The position numbers were made by a program, and so were the translations under genes. This document shows positions 63,174 to 64,000 of a DNA stretch of 64,000 nucleotides, piece after piece. The DNA is from Bryobacter sp. GTDB taxonomy: Bacteria; Acidobacteriota; Terriglobia; Bryobacterales; Bryobacteraceae. The DNA is taken from positions 1-64,000 of the forward strand of contig JALHNH010000001.1 in the NCBI GenBank assembly GCA_022843625.1, in the 5' to 3' direction. A model generated the notes under the pieces. That model was not told the origin of the DNA, searched no databases, and worked only from the letters and a program-made list of their open reading frames with translations. How positions within the stretch are numbered: position 1 is the first letter of the stretch; each line of letters opens with the position of its first letter.

Positions 63174-63627
63174 TTACTTTTACTCCTAACGATTGCCTCA
63201 ATAACGACATGCCGCGGCTCAGGTTGACACGAACACTACCGTGCGTCATGCCCGTCAGGTCGGCAATTTCGGGGCCGGTCAACCCCTCGATGAAGCGCAG
63301 AGACAAGGTTTCACGATAGACTTCGGGCAAATTCTGCAAGGCGTCGAGAATCGGATCCGGGGCTTCGTTCTTTGCCGGGTGTATGTCCAGCAGGGGTTCC
63401 TGAACTTTGCGCCGCCTGAAGAAATCAGCCGCCTTGTTGCGTGCAATTGCTGCTATCCAAGCCGGGAAATGTTTGTCGTCCTGCAGCTGGTCGATCTTGC
63501 GCCAGGCCTCCAGAAACACTTCTTGCGTCCCATCTTCAGCCTGCCCCGAAGGTAGCCTCGAAATCAGGATGGCATGGACGTATTTCGCATAGCGATCGTA
63601 ATGGTTCGCAAAATCAGAGCGCGTCAA
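63166..63627 (-). CDS. ECF-type RNA polymerase sigma factor
   Basis: 153 residues from a TTG start with GAAGG upstream. Region 2 is seen in YDRYAKYVHAILISRL and EDGTQEVFLEAWRKIDQL (region 2.2/2.3), followed by the conserved WIAAIARNKAADFFRRRK. Region 4 is LPEVYRETLSLRFIEGLTGPEIADLTGMTHGSVRVNLSRGMSLLRQSL. Its operon holds the anti-sigma and propeller genes. It is divergent from the hydrolase gene at 63667, so the 39-base spacer probably carries both promoters. Confidence 0.9.
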   Translation of the reverse strand: MTRSDFANHYDRYAKYVHAILISRLPSGQAEDGTQEVFLEAWRKIDQLQDDKHFPAWIAAIARNKAADFFRRRKVQEPLLDIHPAKNEAPDPILDALQNLPEVYRETLSLRFIEGLTGPEIADLTGMTHGSVRVNLSRGMSLLRQSLGVKVNA

Positions 63628-63666
63628 CAGTTGCCTTCAACCTACAGGATGCAATAGCTTGGGAGT

Positions 63667-64000
63667 GTGTTAACCAGTTTATTTCTGCTTTTAACCCTTG
63701 CCCAGACTCCAGTGAGCCTCTACCCTGCCAAGGGAGTGTTTGAAGACGAGCGGGACCGCCCTGAGATCACTCCGTACCTGGCAGATAAGAGTAAGGCCTC
63801 GGGCGCTGCGGTTGTGGTGTGCCCTGGAGGTGGATACGGGGCGCTGGCGATGGATCATGAAGGCCTGCAAATCGCTCGTTGGCTGAATTCCATGGGGGTG
63901 CACGCCTTCGTCCTGAAGTATCGGCTGGGGCCGCGTCACAAGCATCCGGCAATGCACGACGACGTCAGTGAGGCCTTCCGCATTGTGCGTGGGCGAGCCA
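63667..64000 (+). CDS. Secreted alpha/beta hydrolase (acetyl-esterase type), 3' part outside the window
   Basis: The first 111 codons are present. A signal peptide from a GTG (MLTSLFLLLTLAQT) is followed by AAVVVCPGGGYGALAMDHEG, the HGGG/PGGGY oxyanion motif of the acetyl-esterase (BD-FAE/Axe1-like) families, then RWLNSMGVHAFVLKYRLGP, and the frame runs out of the window at RIVRGRA. Family members deacetylate xylan or other plant polymers. A TAG eleven bases upstream in frame limits the start to this GTG. Confidence 0.85.
   Translation, partial: MLTSLFLLLTLAQTPVSLYPAKGVFEDERDRPEITPYLADKSKASGAAVVVCPGGGYGALAMDHEGLQIARWLNSMGVHAFVLKYRLGPRHKHPAMHDDVSEAFRIVRGRA

Overview
The window looks like chromosomal DNA of an acidobacterium, most likely of the Bryobacterales/Solibacter type. 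The reasons are very large Oar-like TonB receptors with an N-terminal carboxypeptidase-regulatory domain and no SusD partner, the DUF1592/DUF1552 and PSD1/DUF1501 secreted gene pairs shared with Planctomycetes and Verrucomicrobia, DUF1080 proteins, a VWA protein of the acidobacterial type, and dense, moderately GC-rich coding on both strands. No tRNA, rRNA or CRISPR array was seen. The taxonomic call is inference from family content.

Left end (1-7.6 kb): a plasticity zone. An IS256-type element enters from the left edge and cuts off the end of a DUF433 gene. It is followed by a brnT-brnA toxin-antitoxin pair, a methyltransferase-like gene, a giant TonB receptor, a decayed RelE-type module and a parDE pair. 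Three copies of the same gene tail (near 1.0, 5.9 and 7.3 kb) lie beside these modules; only the third belongs to an intact gene.

7.6-18.4 kb: a secreted 1,299-residue protein with two CxxCH motifs overlaps aroE, which is followed by bacterioferritin. Next comes a secreted PIG-L deacetylase coupled to a 42-residue membrane protein and a sodium:solute symporter, then glgC on the opposite strand.

18.5-33 kb: a tldE-like/tldD-like pair, a second TonB receptor, a GH28 pectinase-like gene and a four-gene minus-strand set (DUF1592, DUF1552, S51 peptidase, PQQ dehydrogenase).

33-43.9 kb: acnA, then divergently the pentose-phosphate operon zwf-opcA-pgl, an NfrB-like glycosyltransferase with an MshEN domain, a TSUP exporter and a secreted serine hydrolase.

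43.9-57.3 kb: PSD1-DUF1501-VWA, a DUF1080 protein, small membrane and hydrolase genes, and a sugar-acid set (glucarate-dehydratase-like, unknown 365-residue protein, IlvD/Edd-type dehydratase, membrane protein).

57.3-64 kb: an acyltransferase, a CorA-like protein, a two-domain DUF1080 protein, an ECF sigma/FecR anti-sigma/beta-propeller operon, and the start of a secreted alpha/beta hydrolase.

Two layout features stand out. Five convergent gene pairs share exactly four bases through overlapping stop codons. In three places a hairpin behind one gene has its second arm inside the first codons of the next gene, with the start codon in the loop and the arm encoding the beginning of a signal peptide. 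The clearest is a 17-bp perfect stem between acnA and the DUF1592 operon.
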